Assembly: GCF_000972845.2 (NCBI RefSeq)
Contig: NC_040029.1
Location: 4,887,811 to 4,951,810, forward strand
DNA: 64,000 nt
Reading direction: 5' to 3'
DNA from: Larimichthys crocea
Lineage: Eukaryota > Chordata > Actinopteri > Sciaenidae
The position numbers and the translations under genes are program-made. A model generated the notes under the pieces. It did no database searches and was not told where the DNA came from. It saw only the letters and a list, made by a program, of their open reading frames with translations. Shown in pieces: positions 11,301 through 24,690 of the stretch. Positions within the stretch are counted from its first letter, which is position 1. Each line of letters starts with the position of its first letter.

Positions 11301-14300
11301 CCGATGACTCACATTCAGTGCAAGGTAGCTGTGGGTGAACAAAAAAAACACCAATTACACCAACGCACAGACACTGGAAACTTGATGTATTACTGATGTG
11401 AGGTGAAGCAAAAAGAAATCTAAATTCCAGGAAGACACAGATTTCTGTTCAATGAGAAACGTTTCAATGGACCTTGCACTGCTGTATTATGCACAAAAAA
11501 CACAAGAACAGAAGTTGGACGTGGTCTTGTGTCAAACTTCGGGCTCCTTCATGGCTGTGGTTTTGTGTTCTTGAGCAATCATCTGAGGTTTCTGATGCAG
11601 TTCTTTGGCATGCATTGTCATAATTTTACTGAGGTTAATCCTGTCACTTCTAACGGCGTGGAAGAAATCAAGCAAAGAGAGGATAAGAAAGAGTTTGTGG
11701 CGTAGAAGTTCAGCCATGGAAAGTCAGAATCAACACCTCTAAAGTTGTTTTTAATCTTAGCTGCATATTAGCTTCGAAAATGTATGGAAAAAACCTCTCA
11801 CTCCTCTTCAATGCCTTTCATTTCCAACCTTCCCAAGACAACTGTCTGAATTTAGGAAAGCTGACCTCTACTGAGTTTAGAAAGGTCTTATTTTTAACGA
11901 CCAGGAATGAGCGGAATGCGGTGTAGTCCGTCCCCTATCTCGGGGCGAGACCATTACAGGGATAAAGCATGACAGGGTTATGACCAAGACCTTTTAGAGG
12001 GCACCAACGCTGTGGGTAGCCTGGGATTTGAATAGGATTTACAGCACACATATGTGCAGATGGACACGTGACCACAACACTCTTTGAAATGGGTTTCAGT
12101 CGACCTCCGAGGTGAATAAATGCAAATGGACACCAACTGTAGGTTATCCAACAATGCAAGTCAGCATCCTTTTGATCTGGACACCCACATATTTTACACA
12201 TACATTAAAAGACGCATACACACATGAGTTCCATCAGCGTTTTATCTCCCATAGGCATATTTATGACTCAGATATACAGCATCTTAAAACCACCCCAGTT
12301 ACGATCGCTATCTTGGACAGTAAACTATATATGCATTCAAACAGCATGAGTCATGGGAGGGCCGACTTTACACACATTTGTTTTTGAGTGTCTCGCTTTG
12401 GCACACTCCGAAATGATTGCGTTTGTGACCTTTTTAAAGCGTCTTGGTAGTCACAGCTAAGGGCTTTCATTTCCCCTCAAACTGACCTCTGGCCTTCTAA
12501 GTGAGTTCACATGCCAGGCGGTGAAGCGCTGGTTTCAATCAGGGGGTAGGGAACATGTACAGCTGGGTATCAGCCGAGCGGAGCGGAGAGACACAGCAGC
12601 TGCTTTGAAGCCCAGTTTGGGGATTGGGAGAGAGGTGTGTAAGAAGTCACATTTTGGCATTTCAGAGCATTTTTGTGTCCTTGTTAAGGAGATTCAGTTG
12701 TTCCGTCTGTGAGCTATCTGTCTCTGTCAAGTGACCTTTAGTGAATAAACTGATCTAATCAGGGAGAAACTAATGCAGAGTGAGTAAAGGCCTGGAAACG
12801 GGGTTTTTTTAAGATAGGAGGAGAAGGGGAGAGGGAGCAAGAAAGACAGACAGATTAGGAGATATGGAGGGAGAGAGGTTGGGAGAGCAGGAGATAAAGA
12901 AGTCTAGGTGATAAACATTAAATGTGCTGCCTCTGAAATAGATATTTTTGGTATGCAATGTACAATCTGAAACAACTTGTCCACTTTGGAGGACTAACTT
13001 TTCTTGCAGTTTGCGTGAACTCGCAAAGAGATTACTCATTGTCTCTGCAAATTACACGGCCACTAAGCGAATCAGCAGCCTCGAAAACGAGGATTCCTGA
13101 AGTGTCTGTGTGCAATCATGTCCGTCTGTGTATGTGAGCTGACAGTTAAATCTGGCAAACGTTCCCTCAGGTGCTTCAACAGAGTTGGGACTATGAGATT
13201 CTCCAATAAAGGACATGAAACACGGCACATTGGAACAGAGAATCAAGTCAGATCAGAATCGAGTCTTTGCCCTGCCGCCGAACGTCGGTGCGATTACAAA
13301 TACCGTCTAGGATGAAGAAAGAGTGCGTTTTTTCCGGTTTCCAAGATAAACTCGAGGACACTCAGTGGCACTTTTGTACATTATGCATGCACATGCACGC
13401 GTCTAGATCCATTGCCCGAATGTGACACATTCACCAGAAGCTCAGCAGCTCAAGGTCATTCTCTGTCACACCGAAGAAATTCACTACAGCCTGATCGGGG
13501 CTAATGCATACCCATAGGTACTGATAACATACACACAGATGGAAGCACGCAGGTAAACACACACATAGTGTCAGGCGGTGTCATCATTGGCCGTCAGAGG
13601 GGCCCCAACGTGTCCTCAAACTGTCACGAAAGGGAGTCACGTCCCCGCTGCTCGCCCTCAACCCGAAGCAACACCAGCTGGCACGCTATGACAAGATAAT
13701 GACAATACATAATCATCAAGAACACGGAGACAAAAATCAGAAAACACATGCCTGTATTAGCATAAAAAGCCAGTGTCAAGAGAGCCGGAGATGAAAATCT
13801 ATTTTTATCTTCAATTGAGGGAGGATCGTTTAATTTCAGGTCAAATCACTTGTCCCAAACCAGCATGTAGGACTTAGTGTCATTATTGATTGCAACCCTG
13901 TTGCCTCACCCTCTCCTTCTTCTAGATGATTTATAATAATTCTAATATTAATACATTTTATTTATAAGCTTCTCTGTCACCCCCAGGTTAGGTGCTCGGT
14001 CCCGGGTGGTGGAGTCAGGAGGTTAGCCATGAGATTGACCTGTAATACTGCTACCAATTACTCAAGATCAAGACATAAGTGTTGAAGGTTTAACAGGAGC
14101 CCATGGCCACATATATAATAACTCACTGTGTATAATGCACCACTTCCCTGGAGCATCAGTCGGCTCTCAAGCGGTCACTGTCACACCCGGCAGAGCTAAT
14201 GTGCTATTTCAGGCGTCACTACATTAGCTATTAAAATTCTCACACTGGGTAAAGTTCAGTATAGCTGCCTGCTTGTACAGTATTGAGTGAAATAAGGGTG

Positions 14301-15849
14301 TGATGAGGCCGAGAAGAGTCTCTCTTCACCTCTCTTCCTTTGTGCTCAGAGTAGAGGCAGATCCAAATTAAAATAGATTCGAGAGCTCATGGCAGACAGG
14401 AAGGTCGTGTACTATCACAACACACAGATTTTCAAACTAAAGTCCTAATTATACAACTATGTAGTGCCCTCCAATCCAATTAGAGCATCAGCATATCTGT
14501 GCACAATGCCCTGCTTGTGTTTTGTACCCGATCCCCTCAGCATTTGTCCCTGGACGTTGCATAACTCGGTAATTCTTCATTCTACAGTAAACAGAGGTCA
14601 GCGCAAGCACAGGTCATGAAAGACGGCGAACATCATTAACCGGTCAGTGTCGTCGGAGTCCTAATATATAAAATCTGTAGATTTTATATAAGTAGAATTA
14701 ATGTCGTACTTCATAAGGTCATGTTATGTCACATAATACACACTTGTGACCTTTCAGGATGAATCCAGTGCCAATGATCCAATCGGCTGAGCCTGAAACT
14801 GCTCCTGCTGGGATTCCAACTGTGGGCACAGTAAATGCATTGCAGTACTGTGGGTGCAAAACAAAGTGCAAGTCTGGAGTCGGTAATAGGAAATGCTGTG
14901 TGAATATGTTTGAGGAGCAAGTTGTTCTTTTAAAGTCATATACTGCTGCTTTAGATGAGCCACCACGCTGTGAGAAAAATTGACTTTTTCCCCCAGGTGT
15001 ACCAAATGACGGCGTGAAGCATGAATAAGTTATAAGTGAAAGTCAGGCTCTCCGACCTCCCCTGCTCTCAACCCCACAGTGGAGCGCAGTCCTGTGTGTA
15101 TATGTGTGTGCGGTTAACGTAATGCAATGGTTAATGTACTAGTAGTCCGCCTGGCAGTGGGAAAATATTCTGATTTATGGCCCTGCCATCACCTGTGACA
15201 GGGAGAGTGCACACACACACACACAAAGAATAGAAAGTGGGAACATCTCACTTTGCCCATAGTGAATATAAAAGCGACGTATCTTCTGTGGCCATGAGAA
15301 GATTCAGAGATCCGAGCCGGGGATGCAGATAACTATGAAAAGTCAGAGAGGAATCGCAAGCTGGAACATTAATCAAACGACATGCATTTTGTATGAAGGA
15401 GGGGAGGGGGCTTCATACAGCGTGATGGCAGTGTGACTACAGTAAAAGACAGCAATGAATTATAGATGGAATAAATGATTGGTCTCAGTTGGATCATTAA
15501 TGGTTTGAATTATTAATCTCTTTTGGACTCAGGTGTGATTTAAAAAAAAAATAATAATAATCCTAAACCATCTGTTTTTGTCAGTTTAGGGCTTCTTAAA
15601 GTCATCAGGCACTTTTAAAAAAACATAATAGCCATCGAAAAATTATTAGTTTATAAACTAATTTCTCGGGATGGATGTCCAGAATACAGTCACAAATGTT
15701 CCAAATGGCTAAAAAAGAAAGATTTTTATATCTGGATATTTGATTTTAAGATGCAAATTTCTGAGATTTCTTTGAATTAACTCAAATTACAGCATTCTTA
15801 ATATTTTAAGAAGGAGTTATAATACCCGACCAAACAAGAATCAATGGTA
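8323..15849. other. Intron-like or intergenic stretch
   Basis: No recognisable coding exon is seen apart from the weak candidate at 11532-11717. Sequence is AT-leaning with short A and T runs. ORFs in it are short and lack splice support or domain resemblance. A region around 14100-14600 is rich in TAAT motifs but was not assigned any function. Confidence 0.5.
11532..11717 (-). CDS. Weak candidate first exon with signal-peptide-like start
   Basis: A minus-strand ATG with G at +4 starts a 61-codon frame. Its first ~22 residues look like a signal peptide: a short polar and basic start (MAELLRHK), a hydrophobic core (LFLILSLLDFFHAV), then a polar stretch. A possible splice donor, CTCA|GTAAAA, lies about 29 codons in. 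It is upstream, in transcription sense, of the terminal-exon candidate at 8176-8322, so a small secreted protein gene is conceivable. No family was recognised, the promoter is unclear, and a chance hydrophobic ORF is at least as likely. Confidence 0.2.
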   Translation of the reverse strand: MAELLRHKLFLILSLLDFFHAVRSDRINLSKIMTMHAKELHQKPQMIAQEHKTTAMKEPEV

Positions 15850-16149
15850 TGTGACCACTACTACCAGGTGTCATGGTTTCCTCTTTCATATTGTAACTCT
15901 CCACTCTTTGTGCTTTGTGTTACCTGTCTTTGTGGTTTCCGCCACTTTGGATTATCTGTGTCTCCCTAAATACTTTAACCTGTGTCTTGTTCTGTTCCTT
16001 GGTGTCACTTATCAGGTCGTCTGTGTAAGTTTCCCGGTCCTGTGTCAGTTCCGTTAGTTCTCTGTTTGTTCCCACTTCCTGTTATGCCTGATCCTGAGTA
16101 GTTCCCCGTTCTGGATTTGTGTTTGTTTGGACTTCTGCTGGATCCTAGC

Positions 16150-16335
16150 TCATATTGGGGACAGGTTGCCAGTCTAACACACAGATGCAGGCATCCTTTA
16201 AGCAAATATGTATCTGTGGATGACAGGAGGAAACTGAGCCTCCAGCGGAAACTAAGCAGATATAAGGAGGATGTGGATTTAAACCCTGAACCTTGTTGCT
16301 GAGAGGCGACAGTCACTAATCACTGAGCTATTCTG
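16150..16335. repeat. Common fish interspersed repeat fragment (GAGGCGACAGT type)
   Basis: The segment runs from a 'ggttgccagtctaacac' motif through 'gacaggaggaaactgagcc' to 'tgagaggcgacagtcac' and 'cactgagc'. This is the diverged pattern of a repeat that is extremely common in teleost genomes, usually with a 'gaacccaggaccttcttgctgtgaggcgacag' core (recognised from memory; not searched here). It is old, judging by many substitutions. It is not a gene, though it gives short ORFs on both strands. Confidence 0.65.
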
Positions 16336-17288
16336 TGTTAAAAATTCAGTTTCATCTGAATAATAACCTCAGCTCATGACTCATAGCAAATCTGGGCACT
16401 TGAGAATATCAGTCGCCCGCAGATAGAATAAAAAATGGAGTAGGTTCAAGAGTCAGATACAAGTATTCAAGTCACTTCTGATGCTGTCAGACAGCCAGGC
16501 ACACCAAACAGGTGGTTTTGTTTGCCCACAGAGGTGCATGCTGGGGGGACAAAGCTTCTTAAAGCGAATGACATTTGCTTCCAACATGGTTGCTTGCCCT
16601 CTCTACATGTCTTGTTTCTCTATATCGAGCTGGAGCTGTCCCCTCAGGCTGAGCCAACACCTCGTCTCTATTCTTCTAACACCAGCACAGATAAATACTG
16701 CCAGCCGCAGACACACAGGGCCAGTCTCACACACACACACATTGACCTCAGAGGTTCAATCAATAAACCACCCACAGCACTTTTCCAAAGCTTAAACATA
16801 GACATTGCGGGACCGTCTGAGTGTGTGTTTTGCTACTGCTCTCCCAAACAAACAAGGCAATCTATAAGACCATTAGCGATATTGCATTATTCTCCTTGGA
16901 ATGCACGGCTTTATAAACCACAGCACGGGTTATCTGTTTGCACAAAGGAATCTATTCTCAGCGATGTTGGCAAAAGAAGAGAATCTCTGTGCTTTGTCAA
17001 AGGGTTTGACCGTTCCTTGGAAGGAGCATCGCCCTCTGTTTAACACAAATCAAGCTGTACACTCATGAAGAGCCCAATGCTGAATGGATAAATCACACTG
17101 AGCGCACGATGGGTGATAATCATTGCTTCAACCACAAGTTGACCGGCTTGTTGCGCCATTATAGATCCTGCGGAGAAGGCCATTGTTTTCACAGAACAAT
17201 AAGGTTGTTCTGTTTCTGCGTCTTACGATCTCTGGCCTCTAGTTTCACAGTGGTAAACTCAGAGAAATGACCAATGATTGACCTGTAC
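16336..17288. other. Noncoding stretch
   Basis: A frame open for 173 codons on the plus strand covers 16522-17043, but it includes a CA tract, lacks splice signals and has no recognisable domain. Nothing else is supported here. Confidence 0.5.
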
Positions 17289-17432
17289 GCCTGGAGGACC
17301 CTGAGGCGTGCAGCTGAGATTGTGGTTGACCTCTTCCAACCGGAACATTTTGAGACTGTTCCTTCATGCCACAAGAACAGTTTCTTTCCATCTCCAGCTG
17401 GCCCCACCAATAAGACCCATGACTCCTACTGA
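17289..17432 (+). mobile_element. Possible LINE ORF2 C-terminal remnant
   Basis: A frame of 47 codons ends in TGA with the tail NSFFPSPAGPTNKTHDSY. The pattern of a basic residue, N-S-F-F-P-S, then a helix and a stop resembles the extreme C-terminus of reverse-transcriptase ORFs of vertebrate L2/CR1-like LINEs. The preceding part (TLRRAAEIVVDLFQPEHF) is less informative. No reverse-transcriptase motifs are seen upstream, so this would be a 5'-truncated copy. The similarity is judged by eye only. Confidence 0.35.
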
Positions 17433-20400
17433 AACTTATATCCACCACCCACCTTCCACCTACCAGCTACTGGATACAAGAGCTCTTAGCCTCCATGGAA
17501 GAGGACCTGCTCCCACTACACAAAAAGATTCTAATTTTCAGGTTTTCATACATGCAAGAAATCATAGTTTTTAATATTATATTCAATGTCTGTCTTATTC
17601 TGACCTTTAAGTAGGTTTAGTCTCATCCCATCAGCTTTGGACATACAGCCACTGCTCTTCTATCAGCTCACACTAAGGGATACAAGACCTTGTTTTGTTT
17701 TAATATTAGCTGGCTTGCTCAGTCATTTACAAAAAGATTCAGCATTTTATGAAGACCAATCTTAATAGTGCTGCCTGTGGTCATGGCAGAATAAATCTGC
17801 CATGGCAGATTTACAGATAATAAACCCATGCTTCAATCTAATCTAATAACCTTTTACTTAATTAGTTAACTCAAAATAATTTTCTAAAATCCTCAACAAA
17901 ATCCATATTTGGCCAATGCAAACATAACTCGTGATGCTCGTGATTCTGATAGAGCAATTAAATTGCTGAATTATCCCTTTTAAGATGTTCAGCTGAATTT
18001 GCCCTTTAGCATTGGATTGGGTGCAACTTTCCAAGACAGTGTGGTTTCTAAGTGACTGTGATACTGTTGACTAGACACATTCTTTTGTTCCCGCGAGGCA
18101 AATGTGACCTAAAAGTGATCAAATCACCAGTAAACATCTGTGAGACTGCTTTGCTTTGTTCAGACAGCACGCAAATCCACTTGTTTTTTTAATAAGCGGT
18201 CATAAAGGCTGACTTGTCCACTCGGTATTCTATTTTCAACATTGGACTTGTTAGGACAATATAATCCTGTGTTGCCATAACTGTATTGTCGTCCTGGTAA
18301 CGATGCATTTGCACATGCTGACTAAGTTTGTGTTTTCGCACTAGAAAAGCTCGGTGTACTGCAGTGTTTATATTTTTAGGAATTTATTGGTGGACGGCAC
18401 ATAAAACGTCTTTGTCTCTATTCCTTCACTAATTAGTCTCTGTTTCTGTTGTCCTGTTGTTGTTTTAGTCAAATCTGATTTTTATTTTCTTTCAGTTGAG
18501 CGGAACAAGTCAAAGCTCAGCTTGAAATTTTCATTGCCACCCTGCTGTAATGAATTAAGGTATGCTTTGAGGTCTTAGTTACAAATCACCTGGAGAACCT
18601 GTTCCCCATAATTAGGCAGCATCTTTTCCTGGAATCACATGGGAGAGCATGACGTAATCCCATGATACAGTGATAAAGGTGCTCATTTGTAGGCACATTT
18701 GTAATGTTGGACCACCTCTGGGAACATCTCTCCCAACGCTGCTCCCCCCAGTTTATGAATTCTCCACGAGGACACATCGATCCACTTCTGCTTGTAGGCC
18801 AGACATTGACTCTGAGCTTCAGCTAATCAAAGAGCCAATGAACGCAGGCAGAAGTATGCACAGCGAGCTGTGGCATTAATCAATGACACGCTGCACTGCA
18901 CAGGAACAAAGACTTTGTGAACTAGATGAGACAAATAGTGTCAGCTATTATGTGGTTAAGAATTATCTCCTTTGGATTGTGTTTACAAGGTTATCTCTGT
19001 TGTATTCTGTTGTGTTGACAATCACAAATGAAGTTATGTTGACTGCAACAGCAATGACATGATCATTGAGCCAAATCAAGGCCTTTCCTTCAATGGCAAC
19101 ACTCCAGACATCACAGACCATTCATTCAAACCCTGTCTTTATCTTGTTCAGGGTCCCATGGGGCAGCATACTGTTGCATGACCAAGAAATGGAGACGCAT
19201 GTAGAGTAAACGTTCAGCCTGATACCACATGTTGACAGAACTTCGAGATAAATGATCTAAGTCATGAAAGAGATCTATTGTCTTTATTCTCCAGTGCACT
19301 CTGTGAAGTATAATACCCACAGGCAGCCAGTTAAATTACACAAATCTCCCACTGTTTATATGCTGTGTATCTATTAACAATATCTATAATGATTCATCAA
19401 GGCCCAAGTTTTCCTATGAGCTTTCCTACTTGAGAATTATTTTTCATCCACTAATTTATTGTCGTCGCAGCTACTCAGGAGATGTGATGCTGGCAGTTGG
19501 TACTGAGGAAAGTGACGGCGTAAAGGTCGCAGAATGGGCTTGGACCGAATGGACAGATGCTTCAGTAGCACCTTCACACTGGTGACGTCTGGCTTCTGGT
19601 GTGAATTCAGTTTTAATCTGTCAACCGGCAACAAGCGCTGCATGAAAAAAACCCACAACCCACGCATTCTTTTAAATGGGATCACTGAGTTGGCACAGCA
19701 GGGATTGCCATTGCAGAGGGTTCGGATCCAGAGTGGTCTTGTAAAAAAGTTCAGCTTTCCATAACACAATGTAGCAGTGGCCAATCAGATATTTATATTT
19801 TTTAAAGGAGGGTTAATGCACATTATTTAACATGAGAACATGATCTTCATGTAAATGTGCCAGATTTAGCCATGCAGGCTAATTTTCACCTGCAGCCATT
19901 GGCAGATTGGTGGCATATAAGCATCCAGCAAGTGCACATTCTCTGCAAATTACTGTGATTACTAACAATGTTAACATTGAATACTGTATCATAGTTCATA
20001 GTTCTCATAGACCTGACACTCAAATCAGCATTCAGGTTGATTCTGGATTGTACTTAAAGATATTTTCAACCTGGACCAATCTGCTATTTTCCCATTATTT
20101 TGTATGAAAGTGACTAAAAACAACAATTTTTGAAACTGGTCCAGTGAGAGTGCTGGAACCATAGCCACAATATGGGTTACAATGTGCAATCCTTTTGGGC
20201 ATTTGCACACTGTCAATATACATCAAGTGAAGCTGCTTGTTTTTTGCCACTGACAGGCCCTGGATCCTTGATATAATTTGCTTTTTCTTTAACCAGCAGC
20301 AGTCGTGTTTTTATGTTCAAAGCCACCAAAAACAGTAATTTTACGTCACAAAACACAGGAGTTGCTGGTTTACCACTGCCTCGATCGGTGAGTTTTGCAT

Positions 20401-23400
20401 TCCACCAATCCCTAAAATATGTCAGTGGTACCAGAAAAACATGCCTATAGCTACCATACATAAGCATAACTACATATTCAGGGTTTAATTTAATTTCACC
20501 ATATAATAAACCTTAAACATGAATTTGTGATGAATTTGTCTTCTTCAGAGATGTCTAACAACCAGCTCGTCTTAATAACCAAATGAAAGTCGTGTTTTTT
20601 GATATTGGAATGAATTTTTTTGTTTTGTATAACAATGATTAGATTTGATTAGTCATCTCGGTCCAGCATTTCAGTCATGTTGATGCACACTGGTTTGCCT
20701 CAGTCATAGGTCTATTCAACCACCATGTCCTCTTTGCAGTATTTACCTGTCTGACTATCTGTGTATCTCTGTTCTATTCTATTCTATTTGAGGTTGGTGT
20801 CACTCTGAGTGTAAGTTTTTGTCGCAGTAGTGTACTATCTCTAGGTTCCCAGCACATTGAACAATACTAAGACTCCTGTATTGTACTGTAGTGGCTGGCA
20901 CAAGCACACAATGCATTGCGAGAAGTTGGATCGCCAACAAAGCCGAAGCTTCAGCGCAGCCAAAGCTCTGTGTTGAGCGGAGAACAGGGCACTTGACTAG
21001 TTCACGCTCCATCTCATCACCAAGTGTCTTTGGCGCTCTCAAGCTTTGTCATTGTGCAGATAAACATTCAAGTGCCATGTTTGGTCACCCGTAGAACAAA
21101 CCAGTCCATTCATAAAGTCCAATAGCCCCAGGGTGGATGAAACGAGGTCACTGCAAATAAAATGCCTTGACTTGCATTTAAACTCCCGCCCCCCTACTTC
21201 TCTCCAAACTCTCCCCTCATGTCCTTTCTCTCTATTCAAACCCATTTTCTTGAGCTTTGGTATAAGACAAGGAGGTGGCCAGCAGCCAGAGTTCGACTGT
21301 TGGGGAGCTGAAACTTGAATGCCAAGCCCTGGAGTCCTCAGTGGAGAGATGGGATTTTATAGCTGGAATGTGGGGGATTTGGCTGGGCATGAAAAAGATT
21401 GGACACATTGGCAGTGGCTGATGCCAGGGCCTCCTAGCTGGTTACCCTGCTGGGCTCTAAATATGGCAAGAAGCGTGTTAAAACTGAAAATATTTTTTGA
21501 ACGTACTGCAATAAAAGACTTCAATTAAAAGGACATTTTTAATATTCAGAGCTAAAAGTGATTGAACGTAAAATTGGCAGTGTGGGGAAAAATGCAGCAA
21601 AGAACAGGGTAGCTAGCGTTTGCAACAACAGCAGCTTTCAAACAAAGAAACTCAAACAATCTCAAGACACAAAGGCAGGTCTATGGAAACTAGAATACCA
21701 GACCCTTTACTTCACTATCTAGCCATCTTTGGCTTTCTCCAACACCTCAGCTCCTCACTGTGACTCGTCAGGAAGTCACAGCTATGCCTCGGGTTAGTGC
21801 TTGTGTATCCAAACCTTCCTCCACACACCAAATTTCACTTCATTTTAGCTCAGCGCCAGTAGCTCCAGGTACGCAAGTGTCACATCCTGCTGCATTCAAC
21901 AACACCTCTCTCTCCACATGTCAGTACCGATAAGGGGACACAGAGCGTGTGGAATCCCTAATGTGGAATGGACGGAGTGGGAATGCTATGACCACAGCAG
22001 TAATGGCCACTTCCAACGGTTTCTGTTGGCTCGACTACAAGTGAATAACGAAGCATTTCATCCATCTTGAAGCAAAAGGGTATCAGGACTCCTGGAAACC
22101 TAATCTACAAAAGATAAGCATCCTTTAAAGTGCCTCTGGTCTCATGAATAATGAATATTTCCTGTGATGTCCAAAATGTGTGTGAAAACCTCCCAAGCAA
22201 GTCAATTCTTTAAAAACTTTTTTCACGTTTTTTTAAGCTCTCTGGCGCACAAATGCATTCCAATGTCCACTTGCATGAAGTGAAACATGAATTGCCATTA
22301 ATATAAAAGACTATTTTATTTTTCTTAAGACACACACCGCAGTCCACTGCAAAGATATGTTTCATTTATCTTGCACTTACTTGTAGATTCATGCGGCTCA
22401 GTCAGCCGTAGATAAATCCCACTGACTGCACTGGCAGCTAAATACATTTTACATCATTATTCAAGATGCAGACCTGTGTGTGTTTTATGTGTTGTCCTTT
22501 AATGAACCACGCTTTCCAGAAAACATTGCCGCTGTGTCAACGGTCAAAACAGATAATCAATATAACCTCTCAGAGAGTAATGTAGGTACACACATAGGTT
22601 CACCATAGATCTAGATGTTCAGTGTTCGGCCTAGCAAAGTTGTCCATAATTTATACAGCATATATACACTATTTGTATTATTCAGTGGCCATGTCAGTTG
22701 CAATTCGCGTCAGACACATTGCGTTGCAGTGAAGCATGGGAGGGTATTTAATGTTGAAACTCTACAGGAATTACATGTAGACTGGAAGGGGTTTAAGATA
22801 CTCATCAAGTGAAGTTGAACTTTAAACCTTTTTAATCTTTGCGGCGAGTGAGTACACATTTGCATGCATTAAAACACAGTGGTGCAAAGCAGGGGAGGGA
22901 GTTCAGTGAGTCAGTTTGGAGGCGTCACACGAGAAATTTCTCAAAAAGTCCTCATTATAATAGCTGGAAAATAATGAGAAACATACCCGTCTGTCAATCA
23001 AAACTCTATAAATTACATTTCTGGAAGTTAGGAGTGTGCTTTCCAAACATTGCATTATTTATTATTAGTAGCCTTAGACAGCTCATGGAACCCCTTAGCT
23101 TTGTATATTTCCGGCCTAATTTATGTTTGCAGACATGAAGACTTAATCAAAGTCCATGCACTACCTTGTTTTATTTTTGGCAGAAGATGCATCCTCATAT
23201 TTCCAATTCTCTCATGTCTACTACAGAGACTAACAAAGCCAACAAACAAGGCCTATTATACCGACTAGCAGAAGATTTAGCTTTATGACATTTCCAGATC
23301 AAATGTCTTCCACAATACGGGCATGAGTCCAAACAAGCAATTTGTCCTTTGGCTCATGTATACGGAGGACAAAGCAGAAATTGCATAGTATTTTAGCATA

Positions 23401-24362
23401 AATAAACAAAGGCCCTCTGGGCACTTGCAGGCCTAACAAGCTATTGGTAAAACATAAAAATGCAAGACAGAACAGAAAGTTTTAGTCCTGAATTTCAATT
23501 GAAGATGTCATAAAATACTCAAACACACACTTTTAATTATGCAACAATTAATTAGATATGAGCATAAAATGAAAATGCTTTGCTACCAGGTTGTTTTTGA
23601 AGTGCAGGATTGACATAGAGATAAAAAATAATTGTTCAAGTCACTCAGATATCAATTTTACAGGTAAATAATATATATATATACTTGTTTTTTGTTGTGC
23701 ATCTACTGTTCATTTCAAAATGCAGTGTATAATCTACTTTCCGTGTAAATCTCTAAATTAAGGATGCATTGACGCAACATCTCTGTCCACCAAATACAAA
23801 CAAAACCACCAAATCAATGAACAACACATGCAGCAAACAAGTTGAAAACTACAGACAAAGCTGGGCAAAAGCACGCTGAGACAATGACAGCAGCAAACAC
23901 GTGCATTCAACTCCCACGCGCGAACCACATGGAGCAACCGAGCCCCCCCTAAACAATCCCCCCAGCCACCCTATCCCGACCCAGTCCAGCCCTCCGATGT
24001 ATGACATCCTGTGTGCATGTGCTACGAGGTGAAAAAAGAGAGAAAAAAAAAAAAACCCTAAACGTATTCCTCTAAAGGAATGGTCCCAATGAAAGTGAAT
24101 TAAGCAACAAAGGAGGCACTTACATTCAAGAGCCTCACATGGTCCTCCGACAGAAAAAGAAGAGAAGCGTGCAGTGATTCCAGTCTGAGAAAACAATAGT
24201 AACCTTGAAGGGAGAGGGAGGGGAGGGAGGGATGGATGGAGAGAAAGTGAGGGGAGAGAGTGAGTTAGAGAGATGGACAAGAAAGGTGAGAGAGAGGACG
24301 CAGATTCATGCATCCACACACCAAGCGCACACGCAAAACAGTTCAGGATCTTTTCTTTGCAT

Positions 24363-24385
24363 CTCCTCCTCCTCCTCCTCCTCCT
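24363..24385. repeat. (CTC)n trinucleotide tract
   Basis: This is a perfect CTC/CCT trinucleotide run. It gives an arginine run in the minus-strand frame and explains part of the long ORF there. Confidence 0.9.
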
Positions 24386-24416
24386 GTTCAGCTTTGCCGC
24401 CCCCGCCAACCAAACA

Positions 24417-24437
24417 CCCACCCGCCCACCCACCCCC
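24417..24437 (-). promoter_or_regulatory. Predicted G-quadruplex motif on the minus strand
   Basis: The plus strand has five C tracts of three or more separated by single bases, so the minus strand reads G5 and four G3 tracts with one-base loops. This satisfies the usual G-quadruplex pattern with the shortest loops, which form the most stable structures. It lies about 23 bases past the more distal candidate splice donor of the exon at 24460-24679, where intronic G runs often influence splicing. The function is inference. Confidence 0.6.
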
Positions 24438-24459
24438 AGCCCGTGCCTTCGGGTTTTAC

Positions 24460-24679
24460 TTGTCATGTGTTCAGGCTCAGGCAAGCGTGAAGCGAGGCTG
24501 AAGAAACCAGTGCTGCAAGTGCTTTGTCCAGCAGTAGGGTAACTCATTCCTCCATTACGTGGAACACTGAGCTTCTTGGCCCCTTCTCTCCTGCGTTTGA
24601 TCCACAGCAGACGGATGGTGAGGCAGGAGACGATATCCAGCATCTTGGCTGTTCTGTTACACCTTCCTGGGATCTCATC
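24460..24679 (-). CDS. Candidate internal or first coding exon of an unidentified gene
   Basis: The minus strand has a strong acceptor: a long pyrimidine tract (cattcttttttcccccac) leading to tttctgtttccag, then GATGAG from 24679. The frame is open from the acceptor. An ATG at 24643 begins MLDIVSCLTIRLLWIKRRRE, a short hydrophobic stretch followed by a basic cluster, which would suit a signal-anchor or a translation start after a 5'UTR splice. Possible donors are CAC|GTAATG (exon end 24559) and CAA|GTAAAA (exon end 24460). The end given here is the distal choice. The exon may belong to the same gene as the terminal exon at 8176-8322. The family was not recognised. Confidence 0.35.
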
Positions 24680-24690
24680 CTGGAAACAGA

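Larger units (their letters stand above)
17433..24459. other. Intron-like or intergenic stretch
   Basis: No supportable exon is seen. A minus-strand frame stays open for 302 codons (23849-24757), but most of it translates purine-rich and GA-rich low-complexity DNA. Only its upstream end, at 24460-24679, looks like an exon. The rest is AT-leaning DNA with a short (AT)n near 23668-23683. Confidence 0.5.

Noticed and set aside
13052..13246. Ig-like looking frame on the minus strand (GTFARFNCQLTY)
   Set aside because: It has only one of the two needed cysteines in place, no second strand pattern and no splice signals.
14759..14983. Cys-rich frame (CGCKTKCKSGVGNRKCCVN) after a fair acceptor
   Set aside because: The spacing does not match any Cys-rich domain I know, and no poly(A) signal or neighbouring exon supports it. 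It was noted but considered chance or transposon debris.
16522..17043. 173-codon plus-strand frame
   Set aside because: It includes a CA tract and has no splice signals, domain or biased codon pattern.
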